DNA of 64,000 bases from Catenulispora sp. EB89 (GTDB taxonomy: Bacteria; Actinomycetota; Actinomycetes; Streptomycetales; Catenulisporaceae), in the NCBI RefSeq assembly GCF_041261445.1, contig NZ_JBGCCU010000027.1, positions 1 to 64,000 on the forward strand, given 5' to 3'. The first letter of the stretch is position 1. Every line of letters begins with the position of its first letter. The position numbers were made by a program, and so were the translations under genes. Under the pieces are notes generated by a model that saw only the letters and a list, made by a program, of their open reading frames with translations, had not been told where the DNA came from and made no database searches. Shown here in pieces: positions 51,334 to 61,368 of this stretch.

Positions 51334-52090
51334 TTCGAGCACGATTTCCACAAGGCCGGACTCCAGGACGCCGGACCGCCGTCCGATCCTGGTCGTGGAC
51401 TTCGACGGGACCGTCTACCGCGACGACGGTCCGGTCCGCTTCTACGCCGAGCACGCCGCCGGCAGCCTGCCGAACGAGTGGCGCGGTCGGTTCCTGGACC
51501 TGTTCGAGGCCTACCTCGAACAGGGCGTCGCCGCCGCGGACCGGGTCGCCGACGAGTCGGCGGCCGCGGTCCTGCGCAGCTCGGTCGACGCCTGGGGCGC
51601 GGCGGCCGGGCTCGCGGCGCTGTCCGGGGTCGGCCCGGCCGCGACCGAGCAGGCCTTCCTGGCCAGCCGGCAGTACATGCTGACCGCGTCCTGCCGGGTC
51701 ACGGCGGTCCCGGCGCTCGTCGAGGCCTTCGAGAAGCTGCGCGGCGACGTGCGCATCGTCCTGGCCACCAACAGCCCCGCCGGCGGCCTGGCGCCGCTGC
51801 TGGACCGGCTGGGGGTCACCCCGCTGTTCGAGGAGGTCGTCTCCGGAGCGAACAAGCCCGAGGGACTGCGGCGCTGGATCGCCGCGGAGCTGGCCGACCG
51901 GCCGGCCGCCGAGCTCTTCTCGCTCGGCGACCACTACTTCAACGAGATCGAACCCGCGATGGCGGTCGGCGCGTGCGCCGGCTACATCGACCGGTTCGGC
52001 CGCGCCGACGGCCCCGCGACGGTGATCGCCCCGGTGGTCGAGGACATCCTGCCCGGCGTCTTCGCCTGGGTTCGTGCGCTTAATTCATAG
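51326..52090 (+). CDS. HAD-family hydrolase in the sugar-transport operon
   Basis: A 254-residue HAD-fold protein. Motif I is LVVDFDGTVYRDDG near residues 22-35. The cap is helical. Motif II is in VLATNSPAG, the lysine of motif III in SGANKPEGLRRW, and motif IV in FSLGDHYFNEIEPAM. The DYFNEIEP-like segment, in place of a plain GDxxxD, is a variation. GTG start overlaps the permease by eight bases. Context suggests it dephosphorylates the imported compound, which is inference. Confidence 0.85.
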   Translation: MADSSTISTRPDSRTPDRRPILVVDFDGTVYRDDGPVRFYAEHAAGSLPNEWRGRFLDLFEAYLEQGVAAADRVADESAAAVLRSSVDAWGAAAGLAALSGVGPAATEQAFLASRQYMLTASCRVTAVPALVEAFEKLRGDVRIVLATNSPAGGLAPLLDRLGVTPLFEEVVSGANKPEGLRRWIAAELADRPAAELFSLGDHYFNEIEPAMAVGACAGYIDRFGRADGPATVIAPVVEDILPGVFAWVRALNS

Positions 52091-52109
52091 GAAGAGAACA
52101 CGTATATAC

Positions 52110-53402
52110 ATGGCAGCATCCGTCGAGTTCTGGGGCGGGGTCGGCGTCATCGGCTCCAGCAAGGTCCTGATCACCGAGGGCGACCACCGCGTCCTGCTCG
52201 ATTTCGGGCTCGACATCCCCCGAGGCACCGACTTGTTCCGGCCCCCTGTCGTGCCCAGGGCGCACCGCTATCTGGCCGACCGGCTGCGGGTCGGCGCGGC
52301 ACCGAGGCTGCCCGGCGTCTACGACCCGGCGATGGTCGAAATGGGGGACCCACTGGGGGAGGAGGGGCCGGCGACGGCGGTGTTCGTCAGCCACGCGCAC
52401 ATCGACCACTGCGGTCTGGTCGGAACCCTCAGGCCGGGAATTGAGGTTCACGCCTCCCCGGAGACCATCGCAGTGATGCGCGCGCTGAGCGCCGCCGGCG
52501 ACGGCCTGCCCGGCGGCGACCCGGACTGGCGGCCGCTGGCCGACGAGCAGCCGCTGAGGTTCGGCCCGATGACCGTGGAGCGGATCACCGTGGACCACGA
52601 CGTGCCCGGGGCCAGCGGCTACCTGGTCACCACCTCCGACGGCGTGCTGGCCTTCACCGGCGACATCCGGTTCCACGGCCGCGCCCCGGAACGTGCCTGG
52701 CGGCTGGCCGAGCGTGCTGCGGGCTGTGAGATGTTCGTCACGGAGGGTACGGCTCTGGGGCTGCCGGTGTTCCCGGGGCCGGTGCGCACCGAGGACGACG
52801 TCGTCCGGGACTTCGCCGCCGTGCTGGACGAGGCGCGCGGGGACCTGGTGCTGCTCGCGATGTACCCGCGCGACCTGGAGCGGGTCCGGGAGTTCGTCGA
52901 GGTGGCCGACGCCGCCGGGCGCCGCGTGCTCTGGGGCGACCCGGTCGCGGCCTTCCTGCGCGAGCTCGGGGTCGAGGGCGTGGTGGCCTACTCCGAGGTC
53001 GGCCTGGAGGCTCTGAAGGCCGATCCCGGGGCCTTCGTCTACCAGCCGGACCTGCGGGACCTGCGCGGCATCCCGGACCTGGCGGACCTGCCGGTCGGCG
53101 AGCGCACCGTGTGGCTGCACGCCAACGGCGAGCCGCTGGGGCCGTTCGAGTCGCGCTGGGCGCTGTTCATGGAGTGGCTGGAGGTCCTGGGCATCCCGCT
53201 GCGCCGGATCGGCTCCTTCGGCCACGCCACCGGCGACGACCTGCACACGCTGGTGCACCGGGTCGCGCCGCGGACCGTCGTCCCGATCCACACCGACGCG
53301 CCCGAGCGGCTGCATCCGGTGGCCGGCCCGACCCGGCTGATACCGGTGTTCGCCCAGCGGTACGACCTGGGCGGTCACCCGATTGAGCGAACCTGGGCCT
53401 GA
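52110..53402 (+). CDS. RNase J-like metallo-beta-lactamase-fold hydrolase
   Basis: A 430-residue MBL-fold enzyme. The zinc motif is VSHAHIDHCG near residues 92-101; HDVPGASGY, TGDIRFHG and TEGT follow in the order seen in beta-CASP nucleases such as RNase J. The C-terminal segment GHATGDDLHTLV then VVPIHTDAPERL is the RNA-specificity-type motif of that group. ATG at 52110 fits the family start; upstream in-frame codons would add an unrelated basic leader. It ends the ABC-HAD operon. Acting on RNA or on a phosphorylated small molecule are both possible. Confidence 0.85.
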   Translation: MAASVEFWGGVGVIGSSKVLITEGDHRVLLDFGLDIPRGTDLFRPPVVPRAHRYLADRLRVGAAPRLPGVYDPAMVEMGDPLGEEGPATAVFVSHAHIDHCGLVGTLRPGIEVHASPETIAVMRALSAAGDGLPGGDPDWRPLADEQPLRFGPMTVERITVDHDVPGASGYLVTTSDGVLAFTGDIRFHGRAPERAWRLAERAAGCEMFVTEGTALGLPVFPGPVRTEDDVVRDFAAVLDEARGDLVLLAMYPRDLERVREFVEVADAAGRRVLWGDPVAAFLRELGVEGVVAYSEVGLEALKADPGAFVYQPDLRDLRGIPDLADLPVGERTVWLHANGEPLGPFESRWALFMEWLEVLGIPLRRIGSFGHATGDDLHTLVHRVAPRTVVPIHTDAPERLHPVAGPTRLIPVFAQRYDLGGHPIERTWA

Positions 53403-53425
53403 CCGGCAACCTGGACGGCCGGTCA
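53400..53425 (+). terminator. Hairpin after the MBL-fold gene
   Basis: TGACCGG (starting with the stop codon) and CCGGTCA form a seven-base stem with a 12-base loop. It is a modest terminator candidate at the end of the five-gene operon and before the convergent ferredoxin gene. Confidence 0.5.
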
Positions 53426-53540
53426 TGCGTCTGGGTTAGCGATTGAGGGAAAGGTTCGATCGGGCCGCGAGGAGCACGACGGCGGCCGAGACTGGTGCCG
53501 AGCTGGGGCGGAACTGGTCTCCCGCCGTCCAGCTCGCGCC

Positions 53541-53843
53541 TCAGGCCGCTTCGGCGTCCGGGCCGGCGACGACCACCTGGTCCGAGGCGCGCCGGACGTG
53601 GATGCACTCCCCGGGGCACTCTTGGGCCGAGTCGATCACCGCCAGCACCAGATCCACCGGGACCGGGACCCGGGCCTCCGGTCCGGTCAGCAACTCGGCG
53701 TCCGGGCCGTTCTTCACATAAGCGACACCGTCGATGTCGAGTTCGAACACGTCCGGTGCGTACTGGGCACAGATGCCGTCACCTGTGCACAGATCGTGAT
53801 TGATCCATACCTCTAGAGCATCCGTGTCAGTGGTAACGGTCAT
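53541..53843 (-). CDS. Small ferredoxin, [3Fe-4S]/[4Fe-4S] type
   Basis: A 100-residue electron carrier. Cluster cysteines are in [14 protein letters not shown] (Cys19 and Cys25) and in [10 protein letters not shown] (Cys76 and Cys80). The Gly/Asp at the second position of the first motif replaces a cysteine, as in the actinobacterial P450-type [3Fe-4S] ferredoxins. The body between the cysteine pairs is acidic. The ATG has GGAAA upstream and TAGCGT nine bases before it. It is divergent from arc; a role in the proteasome pathway is not known. Confidence 0.88.
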   Translation of the reverse strand: MTVTTDTDALEVWINHDLCTGDGICAQYAPDVFELDIDGVAYVKNGPDAELLTGPEARVPVPVDLVLAVIDSAQECPGECIHVRRASDQVVVAGPDAEAA

Positions 53844-53995
53844 AGTTTCCAGACGCTACCAAGCCGCCGCGGCGAACCATCCGGGGCCCCCGGTCGTTGA
53901 TCGATTGTCCTCGACAAAGCATCACCTGTGGGCAAGGATCGGGATCACAACTCCGGGCCGGCTCCACATAACCAGCCGAGTGAGGGGGAATCGTG

Positions 53996-54172
53996 ATGAC
54001 GACAGGCCTTGTTGTTCCTACGAAGAGCACCCGAGTTCCGGATACGCGGGGTGTGCCGTGTCCGGACCCGGTGGCGGCAACTGCACAACATTCAGCGGTT
54101 TCAAGAACGCTTCCGCTAGGCAGGACAGCAGCAAGGAAGTTCTTGAGCATCGCAGCTTCCGGCGGGAGGTGA
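53996..54172 (+). CDS. Possible 58-residue leader ORF upstream of arc
   Basis: ATG at 53996 is preceded by GAGGGGGAA with a six-base gap, one of the better ribosome-binding sites in the region. It opens a 58-codon frame ending at 54170-54172. The stop lies within the ribosome-binding sequence of arc, six bases before its GTG, a geometry that favours translational coupling. The peptide is basic with no membrane segment ([19 protein letters not shown] at the start). I recognise no family. It could equally be a chance frame in a 5' leader. Confidence 0.35.
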   Translation: MTTGLVVPTKSTRVPDTRGVPCPDPVAATAQHSAVSRTLPLGRTAARKFLSIAASGGR

Positions 54173-54177
54173 GGACC

Positions 54178-55962
54178 GTGCCAGCACACGACGACGACAT
54201 CCGCGAGGGCGCCGGCCGCTCGGCGCGCGGGTCGGATGACCTCTCTGCCCAGGTCACGTACCTGGAGCAGGAGATCGCCGTCCTGCGGCGCAGGCTCCGC
54301 GACGCCGCGGACGCCCCGAGGGGCGGCCGGGCCGTGGAGGAGCGGATCAACGAGTTGCAGGCCACTGTGGCCGGGCTCACGAGCCAGAACGAGCGCCTGG
54401 TGGCGACGCTGCGCGAAGCGCGCGACCAGATCGTGGCGTTGAAGGAGGAGATCGACCGCCTCGCACAGCCGCCCAGCGGCTTCGGGGTGTTCCTGGAGGA
54501 CGCCGGCGAGGGCAACGCCGACATCTTCACCGGCGGCCGCAAGATGCGGGTGTCGGTGAGCCCGTCCATCGAGCCCGGCACGCTGCATCCCGGCCAGGAG
54601 GTGATGCTGAACGAGGCGCTCAATGTCGTCGCCGCGTTCGGCTTCGAGAGCGTCGGGGAGATCGTCAGCCTCAAGGAGATCCTGGAGGACGGCAGCCGCG
54701 CCCTGGTCACCGGCCGGACCGACGAGGAGCACGTGGTGCGCCTGGCCGAGCCGCTGCTGGAGCCCGGCGTCAAGCTGCGCCCCGGCGACGCCCTGCTGAT
54801 GGAGCCGCGCAGCGGCTACGTGTACGAGGTCATCCCCAAGTCCGAGGTCGAAGACCTCGTGCTGGAGGAGGTCCCGGACATCTCCTACCTGGAGATCGGC
54901 GGCCTGGACGGCCAGATCGAGCTGATCCGGGACGCCGTCGAGCTCCCGTATCTGCACCCTGACCTGTTCAAGGAGCACAAGCTCCGGCCGCCCAAGGGCG
55001 TGCTGCTGTACGGGCCTCCCGGCTGTGGCAAGACCCTGATCGCCAAGGCGGTGGCCAACTCGCTGGCCAAGAAGGTCGCGGAAGTGACCGGCTCGGACAA
55101 CGTGAAGAGCTACTTCCTCAACATCAAGGGCCCTGAGCTGCTCAACAAGTACGTCGGCGAGACCGAGCGGCACATCCGCCTGGTCTTCCAGCGGGCTCGT
55201 GAGAAGGCCAGCGAGGGTGCCCCGGTCATCGTGTTCTTCGACGAGATGGACTCGCTGTTCCGCACCCGCGGCAGCGGCATCAGCTCGGACGTGGAGAACA
55301 CCATCGTCCCGCAGCTGCTCTCGGAGATCGACGGCGTCGAGGGCCTGGAGAACGTCATCGTCATCGGCGCCTCCAACCGCGAGGACATGATCGACCCGGC
55401 GATCCTGCGGCCGGGCCGGCTGGACGTCAAGATCAAGATCGAGCGTCCGGACGCCGAGGCGGCCAAGGACATCTTCGGCAAGTACGTCACCGCCGAGCTC
55501 CCGCTGCACGCCGACGACCTCGCCGAGCACCACGGGGACCGGCAGGAGACGGTCACGGCGATGATCCAGGCCACCGTCGAGCGGATGTACAGCGAGATCG
55601 ACGAGAACCGGTTCCTGGAGGTCACCTACGCCAACGGGGACAAGGAGGTCATGTACTTCCGCGACTTCAACTCCGGTGCGATGATCCAGAACATCGTCGA
55701 CCGCGCGAAGAAGTCCGCGATCAAGGACTTCCTGGACCACAAGCAGAAGGGTCTGCGCATCTCCCACCTGCTCGGCGCCTGCGTCGACGAGTTCAAGGAG
55801 AACGAGGACCTGCCGAACACCACCAACCCCGACGACTGGGCCCGCATCTCCGGCAAGAAGGGCGAGCGGATCGTGTTCATCCGCACGCTGGTCACCGGCA
55901 AGCGGGGCGGTGACACCGGCCGCTCGATCGACACCATCGCGAGCACCGGCCAGTACCTGTAA
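54178..55962 (+). CDS. arc: Proteasome-associated AAA+ ATPase (ARC/Mpa)
   Basis: A 594-residue ring ATPase that unfolds pupylated proteins and feeds them to the 20S core. An N-terminal coiled coil (about 15-95) captures Pup. Two OB domains follow, then the AAA module with Walker A GPPGCGKT and Walker [12 protein letters not shown]. The C terminus is GQYL, the motif that docks on the proteasome alpha ring. GTG at 54178 is chosen for GGGAGG eight bases upstream; GTG at 54169 is a weaker alternative. It is transcribed away from the ferredoxin gene and closed by a strong terminator. Confidence 0.96.
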   Translation: MPAHDDDIREGAGRSARGSDDLSAQVTYLEQEIAVLRRRLRDAADAPRGGRAVEERINELQATVAGLTSQNERLVATLREARDQIVALKEEIDRLAQPPSGFGVFLEDAGEGNADIFTGGRKMRVSVSPSIEPGTLHPGQEVMLNEALNVVAAFGFESVGEIVSLKEILEDGSRALVTGRTDEEHVVRLAEPLLEPGVKLRPGDALLMEPRSGYVYEVIPKSEVEDLVLEEVPDISYLEIGGLDGQIELIRDAVELPYLHPDLFKEHKLRPPKGVLLYGPPGCGKTLIAKAVANSLAKKVAEVTGSDNVKSYFLNIKGPELLNKYVGETERHIRLVFQRAREKASEGAPVIVFFDEMDSLFRTRGSGISSDVENTIVPQLLSEIDGVEGLENVIVIGASNREDMIDPAILRPGRLDVKIKIERPDAEAAKDIFGKYVTAELPLHADDLAEHHGDRQETVTAMIQATVERMYSEIDENRFLEVTYANGDKEVMYFRDFNSGAMIQNIVDRAKKSAIKDFLDHKQKGLRISHLLGACVDEFKENEDLPNTTNPDDWARISGKKGERIVFIRTLVTGKRGGDTGRSIDTIASTGQYL

Positions 55963-55978
55963 ACCCGTCAAGGCCTGT

Positions 55979-56028
55979 GCGCCGCCCGCGGGCTGTCGAA
56001 TGCGACAGCGCGCGGGCGGCGCGTGCTT
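55979..56028 (+). terminator. Long hairpin terminator after arc
   Basis: GCGCCGCCCGCG pairs perfectly with CGCGGGCGGCGC (12 bp), and inside it GCTGTCG pairs with CGACAGC (7 bp) around AATG, with a single G-G mismatch between the two. The 3' side continues GTGCTTTG. This is the strongest terminator in the window and isolates arc from dop. Confidence 0.9.
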
Positions 56029-56157
56029 TGTCCGGGCCTGTAACCCGGCGTCCGCCCACGATTCATTGATCACCCCCCGGGTACACACACCGAGTGGCAA
56101 CCCATCACCCCAGCAAAAACCGTGCACAAGGCACTGCCACACGTCACCCCCGCGGAA

Positions 56158-56163
56158 TAAGGT
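56158..56163 (+). promoter_or_regulatory. -10 box for leaderless dop
   Basis: TAAGGT lies seven bases before the ATG of dop. No ribosome-binding sequence separates the two. The 140-base gap after the arc terminator contains no other feature. Confidence 0.5.
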
Positions 56164-56170
56164 GGCCGGT

Positions 56171-57682
56171 ATGAGCGTGTGGCGAATCATGGGCACCGAG
56201 ACCGAGTACGGCATCTCCGTACCAGGGAACCCCGGCGCCAACGCGATGCTGATCTCTTCTCAAATCGTCAACTCCTACGCGGCGGCCATGCACCGGGCCC
56301 GCCGCGCGCGCTGGGACTTCGAGGAAGAGAACCCCCTGCGTGACGCCCGGGGGTTCGACCTGGCCCGGGACATCGCCGACGCCAGCCAGCTCACCGACGA
56401 GGACGCGGGCCTGGCCAACGTGATCCTCACCAACGGCGCGCGCCTGTACGTCGACCACGCGCACCCCGAGTACTCCTCACCCGAGGTCACCAACCCGCGC
56501 GACGCGGTGATCTGGGACAAGGCCGGGGAGTGGATCATGGCCGAGGCCTCGCGCCGGGCCGCCGAGATCCCCGGCACCGCCCCGATCAACCTGTACAAGA
56601 ACAACACCGACAACAAGGGCGCCTCCTACGGCTCGCATGAGAACTACCTCATGCAGCGCTCCACCCCGTTCGCCGACATCGTCCGCAACCTGACCCCGTT
56701 CTTCGTCTCCCGGCAGGTGGTCACCGGCGCCGGCCGGGTGGGCATCGGCCAGGACGGCCGCGCGCACGGCTTCCAGATCTCGCAGCGCGCCGACTTCTTC
56801 GAGGTCGAGGTGGGCCTGGAGACCACGCTCAAGCGCCCCATCATCAACACCCGCGACGAGCCGCACGCCGACCCCGAGCGCTACCGCCGGCTGCACGTCA
56901 TCATCGGCGACGCCAACCTGGCCGAGATCTCCATCTACCTGAAGATGGGCACCACGGCGCTGGTCCTGGCGATGATCGAGGAGCGCTTCATGTCCACCGA
57001 CCTGTCGGTGGACTCCCCGGTCCGCACCCTGCACCAGGTCAGCCACGACCCGACGCTGCGGCAGCTGGTGACGCTGCGCAGCGGCCGCAAGCTCACCGCG
57101 GTGCAGCTGCAGATGGAGTACTGCGAGCAGGCGCGCAAGTTCGTGGAGGACCGCTACGGCGTCGACGTGGACGACGTCACCAAGGACGTGCTGGAGCGCT
57201 GGGAGTCGGTGCTCACGCGGCTGGAGTCGGACCCGATGTCGCTGTCCCGGGAGCTGGACTGGGTCGCCAAGTACGAGATCCTGCAGGGCTACCGCAAGCG
57301 CGACGGCCTGGAGTGGGACTCCTCGCGGCTGGAGCTGGTCGACCTGCAGTACTCCGACGTCCGGCCGGAGAAGGGCCTGTACCAGCGCCTGGCGGCCCGC
57401 GGGCGGTTCGAGCGCATCACCACCGACGCGCGGATCCGGCAGGCGGTGGACCACCCGCCGGAGGACACCCGGGCCTACTTCCGGGGCCGGTGCCTGGACA
57501 AGTACGCGGACTCGGTGGCGGCCGCGTCGTGGGACTCGGTGATCTTCGACGTCCCCGGTCGCGAATCGTTGCAAAGGGTGCCGACACTGGAACCGACGCG
57601 CGGAACCAAGCAGCACGTCCAAGCGTTGATCGATCGAAGCCGTACCGCGGAGGATCTGGTACGGGCACTGACCGAAGGCTGA
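56171..57682 (+). CDS. dop: Deamidase/depupylase of Pup (Dop)
   Basis: A 503-residue carboxylate-amine-ligase-fold enzyme. It converts the C-terminal Gln of Pup to Glu and also removes Pup from substrates. The opening [14 protein letters not shown] carries the catalytic strand of the glutamine-synthetase-like fold. [19 protein letters not shown] and [13 protein letters not shown] bind ATP and magnesium. A loop of about 40 residues after residue 30 ([17 protein letters not shown]...) is the Dop-specific insertion absent from PafA. ATG at 56171 matches the family start; in-frame upstream codons extend into the terminator region. Confidence 0.96.
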   Translation: MSVWRIMGTETEYGISVPGNPGANAMLISSQIVNSYAAAMHRARRARWDFEEENPLRDARGFDLARDIADASQLTDEDAGLANVILTNGARLYVDHAHPEYSSPEVTNPRDAVIWDKAGEWIMAEASRRAAEIPGTAPINLYKNNTDNKGASYGSHENYLMQRSTPFADIVRNLTPFFVSRQVVTGAGRVGIGQDGRAHGFQISQRADFFEVEVGLETTLKRPIINTRDEPHADPERYRRLHVIIGDANLAEISIYLKMGTTALVLAMIEERFMSTDLSVDSPVRTLHQVSHDPTLRQLVTLRSGRKLTAVQLQMEYCEQARKFVEDRYGVDVDDVTKDVLERWESVLTRLESDPMSLSRELDWVAKYEILQGYRKRDGLEWDSSRLELVDLQYSDVRPEKGLYQRLAARGRFERITTDARIRQAVDHPPEDTRAYFRGRCLDKYADSVAAASWDSVIFDVPGRESLQRVPTLEPTRGTKQHVQALIDRSRTAEDLVRALTEG

Positions 57683-57702
57683 GACAGAACGTATCGCGAT
57701 CT

Positions 57703-57730
57703 GGGACCAGCGCCTGTCGGCGCTGGTCCC
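57703..57730 (+). terminator. Hairpin terminator after dop
   Basis: GGGACCAGCGCC pairs perfectly with GGCGCTGGTCCC around a TGTC loop (12-bp stem), 20 bases after the dop stop. It separates dop from pup. Confidence 0.85.
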
Positions 57731-57781
57731 GCAAGTTTCACCGGTTGTAATTAAAGAGCTCCTGGGATCGCGAGTGGAATA

Positions 57782-57811
57782 CCCCCGTTCGGGGGAAGTT
57801 GAAGCTAGAGT
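57782..57811 (+). promoter_or_regulatory. Candidate pup promoter with dyad
   Basis: CCCCCG-TT-CGGGGG at 57782-57795 is a perfect dyad lying where the -35 region would be. TAGAGT at 57806-57811 is the -10 candidate. The leader to the pup ATG would be about 40 bases and contains GGAGAGGG. A protein bound to the dyad would control the pup-prcB-prcA unit. Confidence 0.5.
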
Positions 57812-57854
57812 GAGGAAGATCGGCAACCTTGCCGAGGAGTGGGAGAGGGCTGAG

Positions 57855-58064
57855 ATGGCAGCGGACGAACGCGGCGGCCAGCAGCACGCCAGCCGGGACA
57901 AGCAAGAGGTCGAGGAAACCGCCACCGAGGCGAGCAGCGACCTGCAGGAGCGCCAGGAGAAGCTCTCCGAGGACGTGGACTCGATGCTGGACGAGATCGA
58001 CGAGGTGCTGGAGGCCAACTCCGAGGACTTCGTCCGGGGCTTCGTCCAGAAGGGTGGCCAGTGA
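57855..58064 (+). CDS. pup: Prokaryotic ubiquitin-like protein Pup
   Basis: A 69-residue, strongly acidic and mostly disordered protein that is linked to lysines of target proteins. The conserved C-terminal half LDEIDEVLEANSEDFVRGF binds the coiled coil of ARC. It ends in QKGGQ, so the terminal Gln69 must be deamidated by Dop before PafA can ligate it. ATG at 57855 follows GGAGAGGG. An upstream in-frame start at 57774 would add an unrelated leader and precedes the likely promoter. prcB starts 75 bases downstream. Confidence 0.97.
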   Translation: MAADERGGQQHASRDKQEVEETATEASSDLQERQEKLSEDVDSMLDEIDEVLEANSEDFVRGFVQKGGQ

Positions 58065-58139
58065 GGTTCGCGATCTACTAGGGTCGCACCACATCAAGGT
58101 CCGATTGCGTACGAACCTTAATAGAAGGGGATTGCTGAA

Positions 58140-59006
58140 GTGGAATCCAACGCGGACTGGGGCTCTCGGGGCGGTCTGCCGCAGGCGTTCCTCACGCCGG
58201 GCATCTCCTCTTTCAGCGAGTTCTTGAAGGGCTTCGCCCCCGAATTCCTGCCCGGCGGGCGCTCCCTGCCGGCCGGCGCCGCCGGCCCGATGTCCGCTCA
58301 GGACATCGCGCCGCACGGCACCACCATCGTGGCCATCACGTTCCCCGGCGGCGTGCTGCTGGCCGGCGACCGCCGGGCCACCATGGGCAACTTCATCGCC
58401 CAGCGCGACATCGAGAAGGTGTTCCCGGCCGACGAGTTCTCCGCGGTCGGCATCGCCGGCAGCGCCGGGCTGGCCGTGGAAGTGGTCCGGCTGTTCCAGC
58501 TGGAGCTGGAGCACTACGAGAAGATCGAGGGCGTCACGCTCTCCACCGACGGCAAGGCCAACCGCCTGGCCACCATGATCCGCGGCAACCTCGCCATGGC
58601 GATGCAGGGCCTGGCCGTGGTCCCGCTGTTCACCGGGTACGACGAGGAGACCGGCGAGGGCCGGATCTTCAGCTACGACGTCACCGGCGGCATGTACGAG
58701 GAGCACGACTTCTACTCGGTCGGCTCCGGCTCGATGTTCGCCCGCGGCGCGCTCAAGAAGCTGTTCCGCCCGGACTTCAGCGCCGAGGACGCCGCGGTCG
58801 CGGCCGTGCAGGCGCTCTACGACGCCGCCGACGACGACTCGGCCACCGGCGGCCCCGACCTGTTCCGCAAGATCTACCCGGTCGTCGCGGTGGTCACCGA
58901 GGACGGTTACCGGCGGCTGCCGGACGAGGAACTCTCCGCGCTCATCGAGGGCATCATGGACGCCCGCCGCGCGGTTCCCGACGGTCCCCGCTCCCCGCTG
59001 CGATAG
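58140..59006 (+). CDS. prcB: Proteasome beta subunit
   Basis: A 288-residue precursor of the catalytic 20S subunit. The propeptide (1-60) contains the conserved [13 protein letters not shown] segment and is cut before Thr61 in [13 protein letters not shown], which becomes the N-terminal nucleophile. [10 protein letters not shown] and IEKVFPAD supply the partner Asp and Lys. GTG start with AGAAGGGGA upstream. The core assembles as two heptameric beta rings between alpha rings made from prcA. Confidence 0.97.
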   Translation: MESNADWGSRGGLPQAFLTPGISSFSEFLKGFAPEFLPGGRSLPAGAAGPMSAQDIAPHGTTIVAITFPGGVLLAGDRRATMGNFIAQRDIEKVFPADEFSAVGIAGSAGLAVEVVRLFQLELEHYEKIEGVTLSTDGKANRLATMIRGNLAMAMQGLAVVPLFTGYDEETGEGRIFSYDVTGGMYEEHDFYSVGSGSMFARGALKKLFRPDFSAEDAAVAAVQALYDAADDDSATGGPDLFRKIYPVVAVVTEDGYRRLPDEELSALIEGIMDARRAVPDGPRSPLR

Positions 59007-59073
59007 TTTCGGTTCGCAGCACACCGAATCAATTGTCTTGCAGACCTCGGTCCGAAGTCAGGAGTGACCCGTC

Positions 59074-59934
59074 GTGACGACGCCGTTCTACGTCTCGCCC
59101 GAACAGATCATGAAGGACCGGGCCGAGTATGCCCGTAAGGGCATCTCGCGTGGCCGGTCCGTGGCAGTCATCTTCTATGACAAGGGCATCCTTTTCGTCG
59201 GGGAGAACCCGTCGCGGGCCCTGCACAAGATCTCCGAGATCTACGACCGCATCGCCTTCGCCGCGGCCGGCCGCTACAACGAGTACGAGCAGCTGCGCAT
59301 CGCCGGCGTCCGGCACGCGGACATGCGCGGCTACGTCTACGACCGCCGCGACGTCACCGGCCGGGCCCTGGCGAACACCTACGCGCAGGCCCTGGGCACG
59401 ATGTTCAGCGAGGGCGCGGGCAAGCCGTACGAGGTGGAGCTGGCCGTCGCCGAGGTCGGCGAGAAGGTCGCCGACGACCAGGGCTACCGGGTCACCTTCG
59501 ACGGCCAGGTCACCGACATCCGCGGCTTCCAGGTGCTCGGCGGCGCCGCGGACGCGGTGAACCAGGTGCTGGAATCCTCCTACGAGGAGAACGCCGCGCT
59601 GGAGACGGTCCTGAACGCCGCGGTCGACGCCCTGGGCCGGGACGGCACCGAGCCGCGCACCCTGGCCCCGAACCAGCTCGAGGTCGCGGTCCTGGACCGG
59701 AACCGCAGCCAGGTGCGCAAGTTCCGGCGGATCACCGGGCCCGCGCTGTCCCGGCTGCTCGGCGTCGAGGGCGACGGCGCCGACGGCGGCAAGAAGGGCG
59801 CCGAGGGCGCCGGCGACAGCGGCGAGACCGGCACCACGAACCCGCCGGCCGCCAAGTCCGTGCCCGCCGACGACGGCGACGTGCTCGGCGCGGTCGACGA
59901 CATCCTCGGCGAAGAGGACTCCTCGGAGTCCTGA
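59074..59934 (+). CDS. prcA: Proteasome alpha subunit
   Basis: A 286-residue outer-ring subunit of the 20S proteasome. The N terminus ([20 protein letters not shown]) forms the gate and the H0 helix. The body has the beta-sandwich without a threonine nucleophile. About 55 C-terminal residues are a Gly/Asp/Glu-rich tail ([13 protein letters not shown] to EEDSSES), longer than the structured fold and probably disordered. GTG start with AGGAGTGA upstream, 67 bases after prcB. Confidence 0.97.
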   Translation: MTTPFYVSPEQIMKDRAEYARKGISRGRSVAVIFYDKGILFVGENPSRALHKISEIYDRIAFAAAGRYNEYEQLRIAGVRHADMRGYVYDRRDVTGRALANTYAQALGTMFSEGAGKPYEVELAVAEVGEKVADDQGYRVTFDGQVTDIRGFQVLGGAADAVNQVLESSYEENAALETVLNAAVDALGRDGTEPRTLAPNQLEVAVLDRNRSQVRKFRRITGPALSRLLGVEGDGADGGKKGAEGAGDSGETGTTNPPAAKSVPADDGDVLGAVDDILGEEDSSES

Positions 59935-60006
59935 CAAAGCGGCAGTCGAACGACGGCGCAAAGGGCTGACGCAGATTAAAGTCCAACGCGGCAAAAGGTG
60001 GTCATC

Positions 60007-61368
60007 ATGGACCGGCGGATCTTCGGGCTAGAAAACGAATACGGGGTCACCTGCACGTTCCGCGGACAGCGCCGTCTGTCCCCGGACGAGGTCGCCCGCT
60101 ACCTGTTCCGCCGCGTCGTGTCCTGGGGGCGCTCCAGCAACGTCTTCCTGCGCAACGGCGCGCGGCTGTACCTGGACGTCGGCTCGCACCCGGAGTACGC
60201 CACGCCCGAGTGCGACTCCGTGCGCGAGCTGATCGTCCACGACAAGGCCGGCGAGCGGATCCTGGAGGGGCTGCTGGCCGACGCCGAGCGGCGCCTGCAC
60301 GAGGAGGGCATCGCCGGGGACGTCTACCTGTTCAAGAACAACACCGACTCGGCCGGCAACTCCTACGGCTGCCACGAGAACTACCTCGTGGGCCGGCACG
60401 GCGAGTTCTCCCGCCTGGCCGACGTCCTGATCCCGTTCCTGGTCACCCGGCAGCTGATCTGCGGCGCCGGCAAGGTCCTGGCCACCCCCCGCGGCGCGGT
60501 CTACTGCGTCTCGCAGCGCGCCGAGCACATCTGGGAGGGCGTCTCCAGCGCCACCACCCGCTCCCGCCCGATCATCAACACCCGGGACGAGCCGCACGCC
60601 GACGCCGAGAAATACCGCCGCCTGCACGTGATCGTCGGCGACTCGAATATGTCCGAGACCACGATGCTCCTCAAGGTCGGGGCGACCGACCTGGTCCTGC
60701 GGATGATCGAGGCCGGCACCACCCTGCGCGACATGACCCTGGAGAACCCGATCCGGGCCATCCGCGAGGTCAGCCACGACATGACGGGCCAGAAGAAGGT
60801 CCGCCTGGCCAACGGCCGCGAGATGAGCGCCCTGGAGATACAGGAGGAGTACTTCACCAAGGCCCGCGACTTCGCCGAGAAGCGAGGCCTGCGCACCGGC
60901 GCCGTCGACCGCATCCTGGACCTCTGGGAGCGCACCCTCACCGCGGTGAACACCGGCGACCTGGACCTGATCTCCAAGGAGATCGACTGGGTCATCAAGT
61001 ACAAGCTCATCGAGCGCTACCGCGCCAAGAACAACCTGGCGATGTCCGCCCCCCGCGTGGCCCAGCTCGACCTGGCCTACCACGACATCTCCCGCAACCG
61101 AGGCCTGTACTACCTGCTGGAGAAGCGCGGCATGGTCGAGCGCACCGCCACCGACCTGGAGATCTTCCAGGCCAAGTCGGTGCCCCCGCAGACCACCCGC
61201 GCGCGCCTGCGCGGCGAGTTCATCAAGCGGGCCCAGGAGCAGCGCCGGGACTTCACGGTCGACTGGGTGCACCTGAAGCTCAACGACCAGGCCCAGCGGA
61301 CCGTCCTGTGCAAGGACCCGTTCCGGTCGGTGGACGAGCGGGTGGAGAAGCTCATTTCGTCGATGTGA
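60007..61368 (+). CDS. pafA: Pup-protein ligase PafA
   Basis: A 453-residue ligase that joins the C-terminal Glu of Pup to substrate lysines with ATP hydrolysis. It is a homologue of Dop: [14 protein letters not shown] opens the fold, [19 protein letters not shown] and [13 protein letters not shown] match the Dop motifs, and the Dop-specific loop is absent. ATG at 60007 follows AAAAGGTGG. It is 72 bases after prcA and may share its transcript. A short hairpin follows. Confidence 0.96.
   Translation: MDRRIFGLENEYGVTCTFRGQRRLSPDEVARYLFRRVVSWGRSSNVFLRNGARLYLDVGSHPEYATPECDSVRELIVHDKAGERILEGLLADAERRLHEEGIAGDVYLFKNNTDSAGNSYGCHENYLVGRHGEFSRLADVLIPFLVTRQLICGAGKVLATPRGAVYCVSQRAEHIWEGVSSATTRSRPIINTRDEPHADAEKYRRLHVIVGDSNMSETTMLLKVGATDLVLRMIEAGTTLRDMTLENPIRAIREVSHDMTGQKKVRLANGREMSALEIQEEYFTKARDFAEKRGLRTGAVDRILDLWERTLTAVNTGDLDLISKEIDWVIKYKLIERYRAKNNLAMSAPRVAQLDLAYHDISRNRGLYYLLEKRGMVERTATDLEIFQAKSVPPQTTRARLRGEFIKRAQEQRRDFTVDWVHLKLNDQAQRTVLCKDPFRSVDERVEKLISSM

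Noticed and set aside
53800-54168. Longer ARC start including a 126-residue N-terminal extension
   Set aside because: It would run through the ferredoxin promoter region and has no coiled-coil or family similarity. The GTG at 54178 has GGGAGG and gives the usual length.
55910-56170. Longer Dop start
   Set aside because: It would include the arc 3' end and the arc terminator; the Dop family starts at the [14 protein letters not shown] segment.
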